The notes beneath the pieces were generated by a model, which saw nothing but the letters and a program-made list of their open reading frames with translations, did not search any database and was not told the DNA's origin. Source: Blastomyces gilchristii SLH14081 (lineage: Eukaryota; Ascomycota; Eurotiomycetes; Onygenales; Ajellomycetaceae). Taken from it: a DNA stretch of 64,000 bases. Position numbers and translations under genes: made by a program. The stretch covers positions 5,674,690 to 5,738,689 of the forward strand of contig NW_003101681.1 in NCBI RefSeq assembly GCF_000003855.2, given 5' to 3'. The stretch's first letter is position 1, and each line of letters opens with the position of its first letter. This document shows positions 63,266-64,000 of the stretch, piece after piece.

Positions 63266-63918
63266 AGTCAGATCACTCTAGTAAATAAAGAGTAATTGTG
63301 AATTGCAGATCTGAATCTTTCTATATAACTATAAAGAGTGATTGCAGATCATAAATATCTTGATTCTACAATTTTACAGAGTTAATAAAAGAATGAAAAA
63401 TTCCTCACAATTCTACAGTGTCAAAGAATAATGATTTGTAAGAATGAGTAAAAGATCAACTTATAAATGCTTCTCTTTGATAAGAGTGATCTCACAGAAA
63501 GTGATTTATCTGCAGAATGAATCTGTGTGATACCTACATAAGAATCTCATGGAAAAATGATTGAAGATCAGCTGAAATTCTTCAGATTGAAAGGTACAGA
63601 ATGAATCTGTGTAATAATTACATAAGAATCTTACAGAAATGATTGAGAGTTAATCAGAACTCTTCTATATAGTAGATGTAAGATAAATCTGTATGATAGT
63701 CAGAGAAAGATCTGCAGATTATAAAGAATCTCATAGAATAAGAAACTAAGTGACAGACTCTTTTCTCTTTGTAATAACAAGAGATTTTTTTCTCACTGAG
63801 GTTTTTTTTTATATAGATATAAAGTGTTTTTAGTGAGTATCACTGCAGTGCTGAGCCTGATTCTATGAAATCACTCAGTGAAAGGCTTCACAGACAAAGT
63901 CTTAGAGAGGAAGAGATA
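63266..63918 (+). other. Gyp-B copy 2 3' UTR and polypurine tract
   Basis: Non-coding, colinear with 12714-13305. It contains three imperfect ~90-bp repeats around gaatgaatctgtgtgat (near 63516, 63600 and 63680). It ends ttagagaggaagagata directly before the LTR, a plausible polypurine tract. Confidence 0.75.
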
Positions 63919-64000
63919 TGTAAGAAATCTCACTTCTTACAGATTCTTTATTCCTATTCCTATCTCTATATAATTAATAGAGTAGTGGCCCTTGGCCCAC
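63919..64000 (+). repeat. Gyp-B copy 2 3' LTR (first 82 bp)
   Basis: Starts TGTAAGAAATCTCACTTCTT and follows the LTR consensus to the end of the window (gtggcccttggcccac). Confidence 0.92.

Larger units (their letters stand above)
56832..64000 (+). mobile_element. Gyp-B copy 2, chromovirus-type Ty3/gypsy element (runs off window)
   Basis: 5' LTR 56832-57089; the 3' LTR begins at 63919 and is cut by the window end. If the LTRs are equal the element is about 7,345 bp. Gag, pol with chromodomain, an extra downstream frame and a 3' UTR are in order. It inserted into Gyp-C pol. Confidence 0.93.

Noticed and set aside
1..64000. CRISPR array, rRNA, bacterial operon or phage
   Set aside because: No regularly spaced short repeats with unique spacers, no rRNA-like conserved blocks, no ribosome-binding-site-led gene strings. 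All recognisable proteins are from eukaryotic transposable elements.

Overview
This window is eukaryotic, repeat-derived DNA. It most resembles an AT-rich compartment of a filamentous ascomycete fungus. The elements recognised are three Ty3/gypsy LTR families (one a chromovirus with a C-terminal chromodomain), a Tad/I-like LINE with endonuclease, reverse transcriptase (RT) and RNase H, a hAT DNA transposon, its ~505-bp non-autonomous relative, and a tRNA-headed SINE. Almost every frame is broken by transitions of the C-to-T/G-to-A kind (TGG to TGA, CAA/CAG to TAA/TAG, Asp to Asn, Cys/His to Tyr), as expected from a RIP-like genome defence. I see no intact host gene, no rRNA and no CRISPR array. 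The species cannot be named from this sequence.

Names used here: Gyp-A, Gyp-B and Gyp-C are the gypsy families. hAT-Z is the ~5.8-kb DNA transposon and mini-hAT its short relative. LINE-1, -2, -3, -C and -F are copies of one LINE family.

Layout: 1-693 is the minus-strand 5' end of a Gyp-B copy. 694-1225 holds two mini-hAT remnants. 1226-16731 is Gyp-A copy 1, interrupted by LINE-1 (1260-4682), by LINE-2 plus a Gyp-B 3' fragment (8050-13563, with loss of Gyp-A sequence) and by a mini-hAT (15789-16292). 16732-19118 is the 5' part of LINE-3. Gyp-C runs from 19119 to 56831 and carries the SINE (20024-21091) and hAT-Z copy 1 (22090-53637). hAT-Z1 itself contains Gyp-A copy 2 (23015-35242, with a mini-hAT and LINE-C inside) and hAT-Z copy 2 (37527-51019, opposite strand, with full-length LINE-F inside). 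Gyp-B copy 2 (56832 to beyond 64000) interrupts the end of Gyp-C pol.

The nesting is supported by target-site duplications (TSDs): gtcatgat around hAT-Z1, ctttcaat around hAT-Z2, cttgatat around a mini-hAT, actg around Gyp-A2, and 13-18 bp around the LINE and SINE copies. Removing the insertions leaves hAT-Z1 and hAT-Z2 at 5,815 and 5,816 bp, a strong check on the reconstruction. The LINE machinery probably moved the SINE, because both share the same 3' end with an ATT-type tail. hAT-Z transposase probably moved the mini-hATs, because both share termini and 8-bp TSDs. Domain limits marked approximate come from reading through stop codons and may be off by tens of bases.
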